The translations under genes and the position numbers were made by a program. From assembly GCA_030590405.1 (NCBI GenBank), contig JAUUYO010000188.1:1-6659 (forward strand): a DNA stretch of 6,659 nt, written 5' to 3'. The notes beneath the pieces are model-generated. The model had not been told where the DNA came from. It saw nothing but the letters and a program-made list of their open reading frames with translations, and did no database searches. Below, in pieces: positions 1 through 5,613 of this stretch. Origin of the DNA: Kangiellaceae bacterium (GTDB lineage: Bacteria > Pseudomonadota > Gammaproteobacteria > Enterobacterales > Kangiellaceae). How positions within the stretch are numbered: position 1 is the stretch's first letter; each line of letters begins with the position of its first letter.

Positions 1-125
1 AGGCTAATAAGTGGCGCTAAAACGCAAAAGTGTTCACGTTCAGCCGTCATTCGGTGTTCATCATCAGCGCCAATTGGTGTTCACGATGACCGCCATTCGG
101 TGTTCACCATGGGCGCGAATACGCA
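1..125. mobile_element. Terminal end of an IS21-family insertion sequence (rest of element lies before base 1)
   Basis: The stretch carries four copies of GTGTTCA, starting at 30, 54, 77 and 100, so spaced 24, 23 and 23 bp. It ends in GAATACGCA, whose final CA is at 124-125. From family knowledge, IS21-type elements have long ends with several transposase-binding repeats of this kind and terminate in 5'-TG...CA-3'. The boundary is confirmed independently: purU homology stops exactly at base 126. No transposase gene is visible. A tandem TAATAA at 5-10 could be the end of istB entering from the left, which would make this the right-hand end, but that is a guess. The other terminus and any target duplication are outside the window. 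Confidence 0.8.
30..106 (+). repeat. Four phased GTGTTCA direct repeats in the IS end
   Basis: GTGTTCA occurs at 30-36, 54-60, 77-83 and 100-106. Surrounding bases are partly conserved: a CATTCG-type or CAATTG-type hexamer precedes copies two to four, and CACGWT or a similar sequence follows. The 23-24 bp period is about two helical turns, so a protein bound to each copy would sit on nearly the same DNA face. This fits transposase-binding sites at an IS21-family end. The units differ too much and are too few for a CRISPR array. Confidence 0.8.
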
Positions 126-462
126 ATTGATAACGGGATAAAATATCCAATAAGCAGTGCGACATTTTTGATACAAAAATAGCCATCTTAGGAATAACTT
201 CAGAATATTGGATAGTCCAGTTCATATTAAAAGGCTGGCCAATGGTTTCTGCAAAAACAGACTCTAACGCAGCGGTTGAAAGCTTAAAATCATCGAGCGA
301 CCATTCAACCCGCATAAAGAATTCCTTGTCTAGCTCGTCAACATGTTGTTCCAGATCGATAATATTTCCATCGTACTGAGAGACAAATTGAGTGACCGCG
401 GCGACTAATCCCTTTTGGTCCACTGCCGAAATGCGTAATATCGCTGAGTTTTTATGTGGCAA
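126..462 (-). pseudogene. purU: purU 5' fragment, formyltetrahydrofolate deformylase truncated by an IS21-family insertion
   Basis: PurU hydrolyses 10-formyl-THF to formate and THF in the cytoplasm, balancing one-carbon pools and feeding formate to purine synthesis. Residues 6 to about 85 form the N-terminal ACT domain; DQKGLVAAVTQFV, GNIIDLEQHVD and FFMRVEW are characteristic. Residues 93-112 (MAIFVSKMSHCLLDILSRYQ) are the opening strand and helix of the formyltransferase domain. The family is about 280-290 residues long; here native sequence ends at residue 112. The next 20 codons read into the IS end and stop at TGA (64-66). The lost part contains the Asn-His-Asp catalytic residues, so no deformylase activity is expected. 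The start is TTG at 462-460: it has a good AGGAG, and the next in-frame ATG falls inside the ACT domain. The isolated ACT piece could still be translated, with unknown consequence. Confidence 0.9.
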
Positions 463-751
463 GATTAATCTCCTGAATACTGGTATTTTGTAAAATACAA
501 TTCATTTGAGTCTACTATCAGAGTGGTCAGTAAACAAATATCTAGTTTAGATAAGGGATTACTCAATTCAGTCCCAAAGATATCAGAGTTTACAATACTA
601 GGAATTGAGGAAATAATTAAGTATATTTGAAAGCAAAACAAACCTTTTTTAAGCATTCACCGACATAAACAACAAGCAGGTAAACAGTAGAAATGCATTT
701 AGCTTAATAAACGCAGGCTTTTCTTAAAAAATCGGATAACAAGAGCACACA
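463..751. other. Divergent intergenic region between purU and the sigma operon
   Basis: This is the shared upstream region of purU (minus) and the ECF sigma gene (plus), so promoters for both should lie here. The only clear structure is a perfect inverted repeat at 483-498 (GTATTTT, 2-base centre, AAAATAC), 21 bases ahead of the purU start; it could be an operator. I see no convincing sigma-70 or RpoE-type promoter before the sigma gene. The sigma gene has a modest ribosome site, AAGAG at 741-745, six bases from its ATG. A 63-codon minus-strand open frame here looks like chance. Confidence 0.5.
470..474 (-). promoter_or_regulatory. Shine-Dalgarno AGGAG that fixes the TTG start of purU
   Basis: On the minus strand AGGAG lies 7 bases before TTG (462-460). 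No ATG is suitably placed, and PurU homology begins directly after the TTG, so the site decides in favour of a rare initiation codon. Confidence 0.75.
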
Positions 752-1336
752 ATGTTCCAACTGAATAAAGACGAAAAACTCATCGAAAAAGCACTGGGAG
801 GCTCCCAACGTAGCTGGATAAATCTGGTTAAGCGTTATGAGGGGCTGGTTTACAACTATTGCTTGCGTATGACGTTTAACCCATCTGATGCAATGGATTT
901 AATGCAGGAAGTGTTTCTGGCCACCTACCGCAATTTACCCAGTTATCGCGGCCAGAACCAGTTTAAGGGCTGGATGATGCGAATTGCAGCGAATAAAACC
1001 ACCGACTTTTTACGTGCCAGAGGCCGTAATCCATTGCATAGAGCCGGAGAAGTCTCAGATGACAGCTACAACAGCCCAGAGATACACCAGGCTCACTCGC
1101 ATCATCACGACCCGGCAGAAGACTACAAATTAGAAAAAACCAATCAACAAATTAAGAAAGTCCTGGATAGATTGCCCGATGAGCAAAAACTGGTAGTCGA
1201 ACTCAAATTTTTCCAACACTTTACCTTTGATGAAATCAGCCATCAAACCGGCACGTCGATTAATACAGTTAAAACCCGACTTTACACCGCACTCAACAAG
1301 CTTAAAGGTTATTCGGAGATGCAAAATGTTATGTGA
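752..1336 (+). CDS. ECF-type (sigma-70 family, RpoE-like) RNA polymerase sigma factor
   Basis: This is an alternative sigma factor that directs RNA polymerase to a dedicated regulon. At 194 residues it has the ECF two-domain layout. Region 2 spans about 25-92: RYEGLVYNYCLRM, then DAMDLMQEVFLATYRNL (the region 2.2 core-binding signature), FKGWMMRIAANKTTDFLR and an RGRNP end. Region 4 spans about 133-186: LDRLPDEQKLVVELKFF, then the helix-turn-helix TFDEISHQTGTSINTVKTRLYTALNKLK. The inter-domain linker is unusually rich in histidine (H112, H115, H117, H118, H119). The start has a modest AAGAG six bases upstream. The 3' end overlaps the next gene by 11 bases, so the two are co-translated; that gene looks like the cognate anti-sigma. 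The family is secure, but the ECF subgroup and regulon cannot be named. Confidence 0.93.
   Translation: MFQLNKDEKLIEKALGGSQRSWINLVKRYEGLVYNYCLRMTFNPSDAMDLMQEVFLATYRNLPSYRGQNQFKGWMMRIAANKTTDFLRARGRNPLHRAGEVSDDSYNSPEIHQAHSHHHDPAEDYKLEKTNQQIKKVLDRLPDEQKLVVELKFFQHFTFDEISHQTGTSINTVKTRLYTALNKLKGYSEMQNVM
1315..1318 (+). promoter_or_regulatory. Shine-Dalgarno GGAG setting the anti-sigma start at 1326
   Basis: GGAG lies 7 bases before ATG 1326, inside the end of the sigma gene. It supports 1326 over the longer open frame beginning at 1227, whose first 33 codons overlap sigma region 4 out of frame. Confidence 0.65.
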
Positions 1337-2027
1337 TCATCAATTAGTTATCGAGCATATCAATGATTATGTCGAAGATAAGTTGTCGCCAGAAATAAAG
1401 CGTCAAATGGAAGTCGTTTTTGATAGCTGCCCGGATTGTCAGGCAACTTACCAACAATGTTTGGAGTTATACCAAATGTCTCATGCCTGGCAATCGCAAA
1501 ACGTCCCCGAATGGCATCGCACCAGCTTTGCCGTCAGGCCGCCCGTTAAAAATACTAGCTGGCTCAATTGGGGAGCGGTGGCGACTTCCTCGCTGGCAAT
1601 TTTAATGGTCGTTTTTCAGCTGGAAATTTCCAGTGGCGAGACAGGATTGATGATCAGTTTTGGTGGCAATCAAAGCGAAGCGAAAATCGCGTCAATGGTT
1701 GAGTCACAACTCACCGATTACAAAAACGAACAGGAAAAAATTTTTCAGGTAAAGCTGACTGATGCTTTGGAAAAACAAGACAACCGAACCAAATTGCGTT
1801 TAGCCAATTGGCTGGAAAAGAGTCGAGATGAAAGACAGCAAGATATTAAATTTGTTATGACAGGCTGGCAATCACAACGATATGAAGATCAAAAAAGTGT
1901 TGATCGACAATTATCCTACATCGCCGATAATCAGATTGAAAACAATCAGGTTATTAATCAACTCATTCAGTCTGTTGCGACTAATCAAGATAGCGATGGT
2001 CAGTCAAAACAAAGCAAACAATTGTGA
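1326..2027 (+). CDS. Single-pass membrane anti-sigma factor-like protein with degenerate zinc finger
   Basis: This 233-residue protein is probably the cognate anti-sigma factor that holds the upstream ECF sigma at the inner membrane. Residues 1-45 resemble the zf-HC2/ZAS anti-sigma domain: C3 and H5, H11, NDYVEDKLSPEIKRQMEVVF, then C35-PD-C38. The usual histidine four residues before the first Cys of the CxxC pair is a valine (V31), so zinc binding is incomplete or uses H5 or H11 instead. Residues about 79-99 (WLNWGAVATSSLAILMVVFQL) are one transmembrane helix, implying a cytoplasmic N-terminus. The periplasmic part (100-233) is charged, Gln/Lys-rich and largely helical, probably coiled coil, and matches no sensor domain I recognise. 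Its stop overlaps the next start by four bases (GTGA). Position and architecture make the role likely, but it is not proven. Confidence 0.8.
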   Translation: MLCDHQLVIEHINDYVEDKLSPEIKRQMEVVFDSCPDCQATYQQCLELYQMSHAWQSQNVPEWHRTSFAVRPPVKNTSWLNWGAVATSSLAILMVVFQLEISSGETGLMISFGGNQSEAKIASMVESQLTDYKNEQEKIFQVKLTDALEKQDNRTKLRLANWLEKSRDERQQDIKFVMTGWQSQRYEDQKSVDRQLSYIADNQIENNQVINQLIQSVATNQDSDGQSKQSKQL

Positions 2028-2995
2028 GTAGCCAAATTATGAATATTCAAACTAAAAGTGTCAATTTAAAGAGTAACCAATTAATGAAGACTAAGTTAAA
2101 CCAATCCAACCTCCTGAAATCGACGGCAAGAAAAATATTGGCCATGGGAGTCGCCGGAATATTATCGCTGGCAAGTTTTAACTCATTTGCAGCCGATTAT
2201 AGCCGAGCCGAAAAAGAACTCAGAATAATGAGCAAAATTTTTGAGACTTCATTGTCTGAGGCAAAACTAACGAATACGCGTCACATCCCCAGTTCACGGA
2301 GCAGAATAGAAGCAACCTATCTTGCCAAACAAGGTATGCTGTTTACTTTTAATTTTAGTCAATCAGGATTCTCCGGGGAAGACTGGCAAGCTTTCGGCGA
2401 GGGAATAGGTCAATTGGTTGGCACCATTAGCGCGGAGATAGCTCAATCTTTTTCTGATATAGAGCCTGTAGAAGTGCCAAGAGTTCCGAGGGTTCCCAGC
2501 GTCAATGGCGATTGGGGGGATAATATAGAAGCTTATGAAGCCTACCAAGAGGCTATGAAGGAATTAAGAGAAGAACAACGAGATAAAAGAGAAGAAGTCC
2601 GAGATATTCAACGCTCCATCCGAGAAATAGAACGCCAAGCCAAACGAGAAGAAGTTGACGCTAAAAATCTGGAAACAACCAAGAAAAAACTTGAAGAAAA
2701 AATGCAGGTTCTATCAAAAAAAATGGAGCAATACGAAAAAATCAGAAATGAATATGAAGATAAAAAACGAGAAAAACACAAAGTAAATAATCAGAATAAA
2801 TCTGACTTAATTACCAGCACTTTGTGTGATTATGGCGCAACGCTTCGCTCTTTAAAAAGCAACGAACATATCACCCTAATTTTTAAGAATTATGAGAATG
2901 GCAAAGATCAGGTGCACGTATTTAACTACAGCGCGGTAAAAAATTGCAACGATAAAGATAAGCTATTGAAAAAAGCCATTAGTTATCAATTGTGA
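2024..2995 (+). CDS. Exported coiled-coil protein of unknown function, third gene of the sigma operon
   Basis: I do not recognise a named family. The 323-residue reading starts at GTG 2024, which overlaps the anti-sigma stop and suggests translational coupling. ATG 2039 or ATG 2084 are alternatives; 2084 would give a more normal signal-peptide length. A basic stretch, a hydrophobic core at about 38-52 and NSFA-ADYS suggest signal peptidase cleavage near residue 56. The mature protein has an N-terminal domain (about 58-145, with YLAKQGMLFTFNFSQSG), a proline/valine linker (PVEVPRVPRVPSV, 148-160) and a long charged coiled coil (about 170-255, dense in E, K, R and Q). A short C-terminal domain (about 260-323) holds two cysteines, C268 and C308, that could form a disulfide in the periplasm. 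By context it may be a partner, sensor or modulator of the membrane anti-sigma, whose periplasmic part is also helical. Confidence 0.8.
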   Translation: MSSQIMNIQTKSVNLKSNQLMKTKLNQSNLLKSTARKILAMGVAGILSLASFNSFAADYSRAEKELRIMSKIFETSLSEAKLTNTRHIPSSRSRIEATYLAKQGMLFTFNFSQSGFSGEDWQAFGEGIGQLVGTISAEIAQSFSDIEPVEVPRVPRVPSVNGDWGDNIEAYEAYQEAMKELREEQRDKREEVRDIQRSIREIERQAKREEVDAKNLETTKKKLEEKMQVLSKKMEQYEKIRNEYEDKKREKHKVNNQNKSDLITSTLCDYGATLRSLKSNEHITLIFKNYENGKDQVHVFNYSAVKNCNDKDKLLKKAISYQL

Positions 2996-3024
2996 CCGAT
3001 ACCGTTTACACAAAACTCTCGCCT

Positions 3025-3048
3025 GTAGGCCGGGAAGTCTTTCCCGGC
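3025..3048 (+). repeat. REP-like palindrome with GTAG head
   Basis: GTAG (3025-3028) is followed directly by a perfect 8-bp stem, GCCGGGAA (3029-3036) and TTCCCGGC (3041-3048), around a GTCT loop. A GTAG tetranucleotide at the foot of a GC-rich hairpin is the layout of REP sequences recognised by RAYT transposases. No T-run follows on either strand (TAAAAAG on plus), so it is not a classical intrinsic terminator. Lying 30 bases past the sigma operon, it may still protect or end that mRNA. Only one copy is visible, so its repeat status is inferred. Confidence 0.6.
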
Positions 3049-3129
3049 TAAAAAGCCCATCAATATACAAAACGTCAAAGGATGATATAAGCAAGTATTC
3101 TCCTGAATTCTCCTTGGTTCAAACAAGCG

Positions 3130-3153
3130 CTGGATTCACAATTAAGAATCCAG
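3130..3153. promoter_or_regulatory. Perfect inverted repeat over the -35 region of the DUF1684 gene (candidate operator)
   Basis: CTGGATTC (3130-3137) and GAATCCAG (3146-3153) form an exact 8-bp inverted repeat with an 8-base AT-rich centre. It covers the -35 and spacer of the promoter whose TATAAT lies two bases further on. That is where a dimeric repressor would block polymerase. An RNA hairpin is less likely because the repeat lies upstream of the expected transcript start. Confidence 0.5.
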
Positions 3154-3160
3154 ATATAAT
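3131..3160 (+). promoter_or_regulatory. Sigma-70 promoter for the DUF1684 gene
   Basis: A consensus -10 TATAAT is at 3155-3160. The -35 is weak: TGGATT at 3131-3136 (18-base spacer) or GGATTC one base later (17-base spacer). Transcription would start near 3167, giving a leader of about 25 bases that contains the ribosome site AGAGG (3180-3184), 8 bases before ATG 3193. A poor -35 with a perfect -10 under a palindrome suggests a regulated promoter. Confidence 0.6.
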
Positions 3161-3192
3161 AACGGCCCTAAGTAATCTAAGAGGCCATAATA

Positions 3193-4098
3193 ATGAAAAA
3201 AACGCTCCTTCTACTCACTTTAATTTCCTTGTCTGTGATCACGCTTGTTGCTGTGCAGTCCACTTCAACCACTCAAGCGATAGCTAAAGAAAAATCATCA
3301 GCAAAAGCGCAATGGCAGTCCTGGGTTCAAGAATATGACCAAGGTCGCCGCTCAACAGATGGTTGGCTTTCCCTGGTCGGGCTGTATTGGTTAAACGAAG
3401 GCTCTAATAGCATTGGTTCAGCCAAAGATAAGCAGCACCGCTTTCCAAAGGAGCTGCCACTAGATTTTGGCAATATTCTTGTTGATAAAGATACTATCAC
3501 TTTCAACCGAACCTCAAAGGAGATCAGGATTGATGATAAAGATATCGACTCTCAGGTGTTAATTCTTAATAAAAGTATTGTATCGCTAGACAGTTATTCC
3601 TTTTATATCATCAAGCGTGAAAGAGGCTTTGCCATTCGCCTGAAAAATACCGATAACCCCGCCATCGCAAAATTCAAAGGCACTCACTTTTATCCTTACT
3701 CCGATGCCTGGGCTATTCCTGCTCGGCTTATCAAACATCAGGCGCCTCAAACCATCAATATTGCCACGGTTTATGAAACGATTAGAAAAAATGATTCCGC
3801 CGGTTGGTTAGAGTTTGAATACGGCGGCAAGAAAATACGTCTGCAAGCGGTTTCCTATGGCGAACAAGACCCCATGTCTGTGATGTTTGCCGATCAAACC
3901 AGTCAGGAAACCACTTATGGCGCAGGAAGGTATTTGGACGTTAAATGGCCTAAAGAAGGCGATATGACCGTGATCAATTTTAATCACGCGTATAACCCGC
4001 CTTGTGCGATTACTGAGTTTGCGACTTGCCCTTTACCTCCGCAGAAAAATCGCCTCGATTTTGCGGTGACGGCAGGCGAGTTATTTGAGGAACATTAG
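3193..4098 (+). CDS. Exported DUF1684 domain protein
   Basis: This 301-residue protein belongs to the DUF1684 family. Signatures are DGWLSLVGLYWLNEG (56-70), SFYIIKRERGFAIRLKN (136-152), ETTYGAGRYL (239-248) and the C-terminal block FNHAYNPPCAITEFATCPLPP (263-283), with C271, C279 and the NRLDFAV end. The start at ATG 3193 has AGAGG 8 bases upstream. The N-terminus is a signal peptide (MKK, then a hydrophobic core to about residue 21, possible cleavage after TTQA at 29), and no lipobox cysteine follows it. It is therefore probably periplasmic. The biochemical role of the family is not established to my knowledge. It is transcribed alone and converges on the amidohydrolase gene. Confidence 0.9.
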   Translation: MKKTLLLLTLISLSVITLVAVQSTSTTQAIAKEKSSAKAQWQSWVQEYDQGRRSTDGWLSLVGLYWLNEGSNSIGSAKDKQHRFPKELPLDFGNILVDKDTITFNRTSKEIRIDDKDIDSQVLILNKSIVSLDSYSFYIIKRERGFAIRLKNTDNPAIAKFKGTHFYPYSDAWAIPARLIKHQAPQTINIATVYETIRKNDSAGWLEFEYGGKKIRLQAVSYGEQDPMSVMFADQTSQETTYGAGRYLDVKWPKEGDMTVINFNHAYNPPCAITEFATCPLPPQKNRLDFAVTAGELFEEH

Positions 4099-4119
4099 TT
4101 TCCCAATTTAATTAAGGCA

Positions 4120-4162
4120 TTTTGTAGGGTGGATTACGCTATCGCTAATCCACCCTACGAAA
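4120..4162. repeat. REP-like palindrome with GTAG at both feet, between convergent genes
   Basis: GTAGGGTGGATTA (4124-4136) and TAATCCACCCTAC (4146-4158) form a perfect 13-bp inverted repeat around a 9-base centre, CGCTATCGC. Pairing extends outward through one T-G wobble and three T-A pairs (4120-4162). Both strands begin with GTAG at the hairpin foot. Palindromes of the GTAGGGTGGATTA...TAATCCACC type are widespread repeats in proteobacterial genomes. It fills the 81-base gap between two convergent genes and could act as a two-way transcription block, although a long T-run is missing on both sides. Confidence 0.75.
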
Positions 4163-4179
4163 GATATTTAATCAGGTTT

Positions 4180-5469
4180 TTACTGCTTAAAAATCACTCC
4201 ATCTTTCATCACAAAGGAAATATTTTCCATCAAGCTCAAATCGGTTAGCGGGTCGCCATCAACAGCAACTAAATCGGCCAACTTACCAACTTTAATGCTG
4301 CCCAATGTTTCTTCAATTCTTAACAATTTAGCAGTACTTAAAGTCGCCGATTGAATGGTTTCAATCGCGGGCATACCTGCCTCGTTCATGTATTTGAATT
4401 CACGACCATTGAGGCCGTGTGGAAAAACTGCCGCGTCTGTACCAAATGCTATTTTCACGCCTTTTTTATAAGCTTTAGCAAATGTACTTTGAATTACCGG
4501 TCCAATTGCTGCCGCTTTAGGTTGAACAATATCGGGATAATAACCTTCAATCGCCGCTTTTTCTGCAACCCATTTTCCGGCGGTAATGGTCGGCACATAA
4601 TAAGTGCCTTTTTTCTTCATTAATCGCATCACTTCATCAGTCATATAAGTGCCATGCTCGACTGAATCCACGCCCGCTAAAACTGCGCGTTTCATTCCCT
4701 CTGCGCCATGGGCATGTACCGCCACCACAAAATCATAATCTTTAGCCGCCTTAACAACAGCGTTTAATTCTTCCTGAGTAAACTGAGGATTAGAACCGCT
4801 TTTCGCCAAACTAAGCACTCCGCCCGTGACGGTTAGTTTGATAACATCCGAACCTTCTTTGTATCTTTGTCGAACCGCTTTCATCGCATCTTCCGGGCCA
4901 TTAATTACACCTTGTTTAGGACCGGGGTCACCCATTAGTCCTGAATGCAAACCATTGGTAGGATCGGCATGGCCACCAGTTGTTGCAATACTTTTTCCGG
5001 CGGCATAAATTCTTGGACCTTGAATGTAACCTTTATCGATTGCTTTTCTTAATGAAACGACCACGCCGGGAGCCAAATCCCCCAGATCTCTCACGGTGGT
5101 AAAACCTGCATCGAGAGTCTTCTTTGCAAATACACTAGCTCTTAAAGCAAAGTCAGAATTAGACATAAAGAATTTTTCGCTGTAAGACGTTTTGCTGATT
5201 TCGCTGGATAAATGAACGTGCATGTCCATCAATCCTGGCATCAATGTTTTATCTTTAAGATCGATTAAGGTTTCGCTGCCTAGTTTTTCAATAAAGCCCT
5301 TTTCCAAGGCAATAATTTTATTGCCTGAAATACGAACTGATTGATTTTTGTACACTTTGAGTTTTTCTACATCAATCAAAGAGCCCACATGGAGTAAATA
5401 ATCGGCGGAAAATGCTGGCGCTATTGTAATAAGTAAGGAAAGTTGAAGAGCTATTTTTATTACTTTCAT
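4180..5469 (-). CDS. Exported metal-dependent amidohydrolase (imidazolonepropionase-like / Xaa-dipeptidase type)
   Basis: This 429-residue enzyme belongs to the amidohydrolase superfamily and resembles members that cleave Xaa-Pro or Xaa-Arg/Lys dipeptides; the substrate here is not determined. The binuclear metal-site residues are all present: HxH in MPGLMDMHVHL (H84, H86), the candidate carboxylated lysine K211 in VIKLTVTGGV, H252/H254 in VHAHG, H272 in SVEHGTYM and D345 in FGTDAAV. Also typical are TTVRDLGD (124-131), GKSIATTGGHAD (158-169) and the C-terminal GKLADLVAVDGDPL (395-408), which closes the small beta-sandwich domain. Residues 1-22 are a signal peptide (cleavage near FSA-DYL), so it acts in the periplasm or outside. 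ATG 5469 has a weak GGA six bases upstream. The gene is monocistronic, with its own upstream region and a convergent neighbour. It probably has a role in peptide scavenging or turnover. Confidence 0.92.
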   Translation of the reverse strand: MKVIKIALQLSLLITIAPAFSADYLLHVGSLIDVEKLKVYKNQSVRISGNKIIALEKGFIEKLGSETLIDLKDKTLMPGLMDMHVHLSSEISKTSYSEKFFMSNSDFALRASVFAKKTLDAGFTTVRDLGDLAPGVVVSLRKAIDKGYIQGPRIYAAGKSIATTGGHADPTNGLHSGLMGDPGPKQGVINGPEDAMKAVRQRYKEGSDVIKLTVTGGVLSLAKSGSNPQFTQEELNAVVKAAKDYDFVVAVHAHGAEGMKRAVLAGVDSVEHGTYMTDEVMRLMKKKGTYYVPTITAGKWVAEKAAIEGYYPDIVQPKAAAIGPVIQSTFAKAYKKGVKIAFGTDAAVFPHGLNGREFKYMNEAGMPAIETIQSATLSTAKLLRIEETLGSIKVGKLADLVAVDGDPLTDLSLMENISFVMKDGVIFKQ

Positions 5470-5505
5470 TTGAAATCCAATAATAGTGGCTAAATAACAT
5501 TAGTC

Positions 5506-5534
5506 ACTCTATCTCATATCTCGGTATTTTACAA
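5506..5534 (-). promoter_or_regulatory. Possible sigma-70 promoter for the amidohydrolase gene
   Basis: On the minus strand TTGTAA (5534-5529) and TAGAGT (5511-5506) are separated by 17 bases. Each matches consensus at four of six positions. The imperfect repeat GTGGCTA / TAGTCAC (5487-5508 on plus) overlaps the start region and could be a regulator site, but with one mismatch it is weak evidence. Confidence 0.3.
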
Positions 5535-5557
5535 AAAATGAACATTTATTTTGGCAA

Positions 5558-5585
5558 ACAAAAACCCGGATTAACCGGGCTTTTG
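5558..5585 (-). terminator. Intrinsic terminator of the outer-membrane protein gene
   Basis: Read on the minus strand, AAAAG-CCCGG (loop TTAAT) CCGGG is followed by TTTTTG. The stem is five GC pairs plus a G-T wobble and flanking A-T pairs, and the T-run is immediate. It starts about 30 bases beyond the stop at 5614. The plus-strand reading also ends in CTTTTG, but nothing on that strand is known to need it. Confidence 0.85.
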
Positions 5586-5613
5586 TTGTGTACTACTTAG
5601 TGTTCTTAGCTGC

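Noticed and set aside
30..106. Short CRISPR-like array
   Set aside because: The repeat core is only 7 bp with 16-17 bp gaps, and it ends at a recognisable IS terminus.
465..656. 63-codon minus-strand open frame between purU and the sigma gene
   Set aside because: It has no recognisable domain or good ribosome site and lies in the region expected to hold promoters for two divergent genes; it looks like chance in AT-rich DNA.
1227..1325. 33-codon N-terminal extension of the anti-sigma reading frame
   Set aside because: It overlaps sigma region 4 out of frame and shows no homology; ATG 1326 has its own GGAG and begins the MLCDH zinc-finger-like domain.
3029..3048. Rho-independent terminator for the sigma operon
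   Set aside because: The stem is strong, but TAAAAAG follows it rather than a T-run, and the GTAG head fits a REP better; a terminating effect is possible but not supported by the sequence.
4351..4623. 90-codon plus-strand open frame opposite the amidohydrolase gene
   Set aside because: It is an antisense shadow of a well-supported enzyme gene and has no domain of its own.
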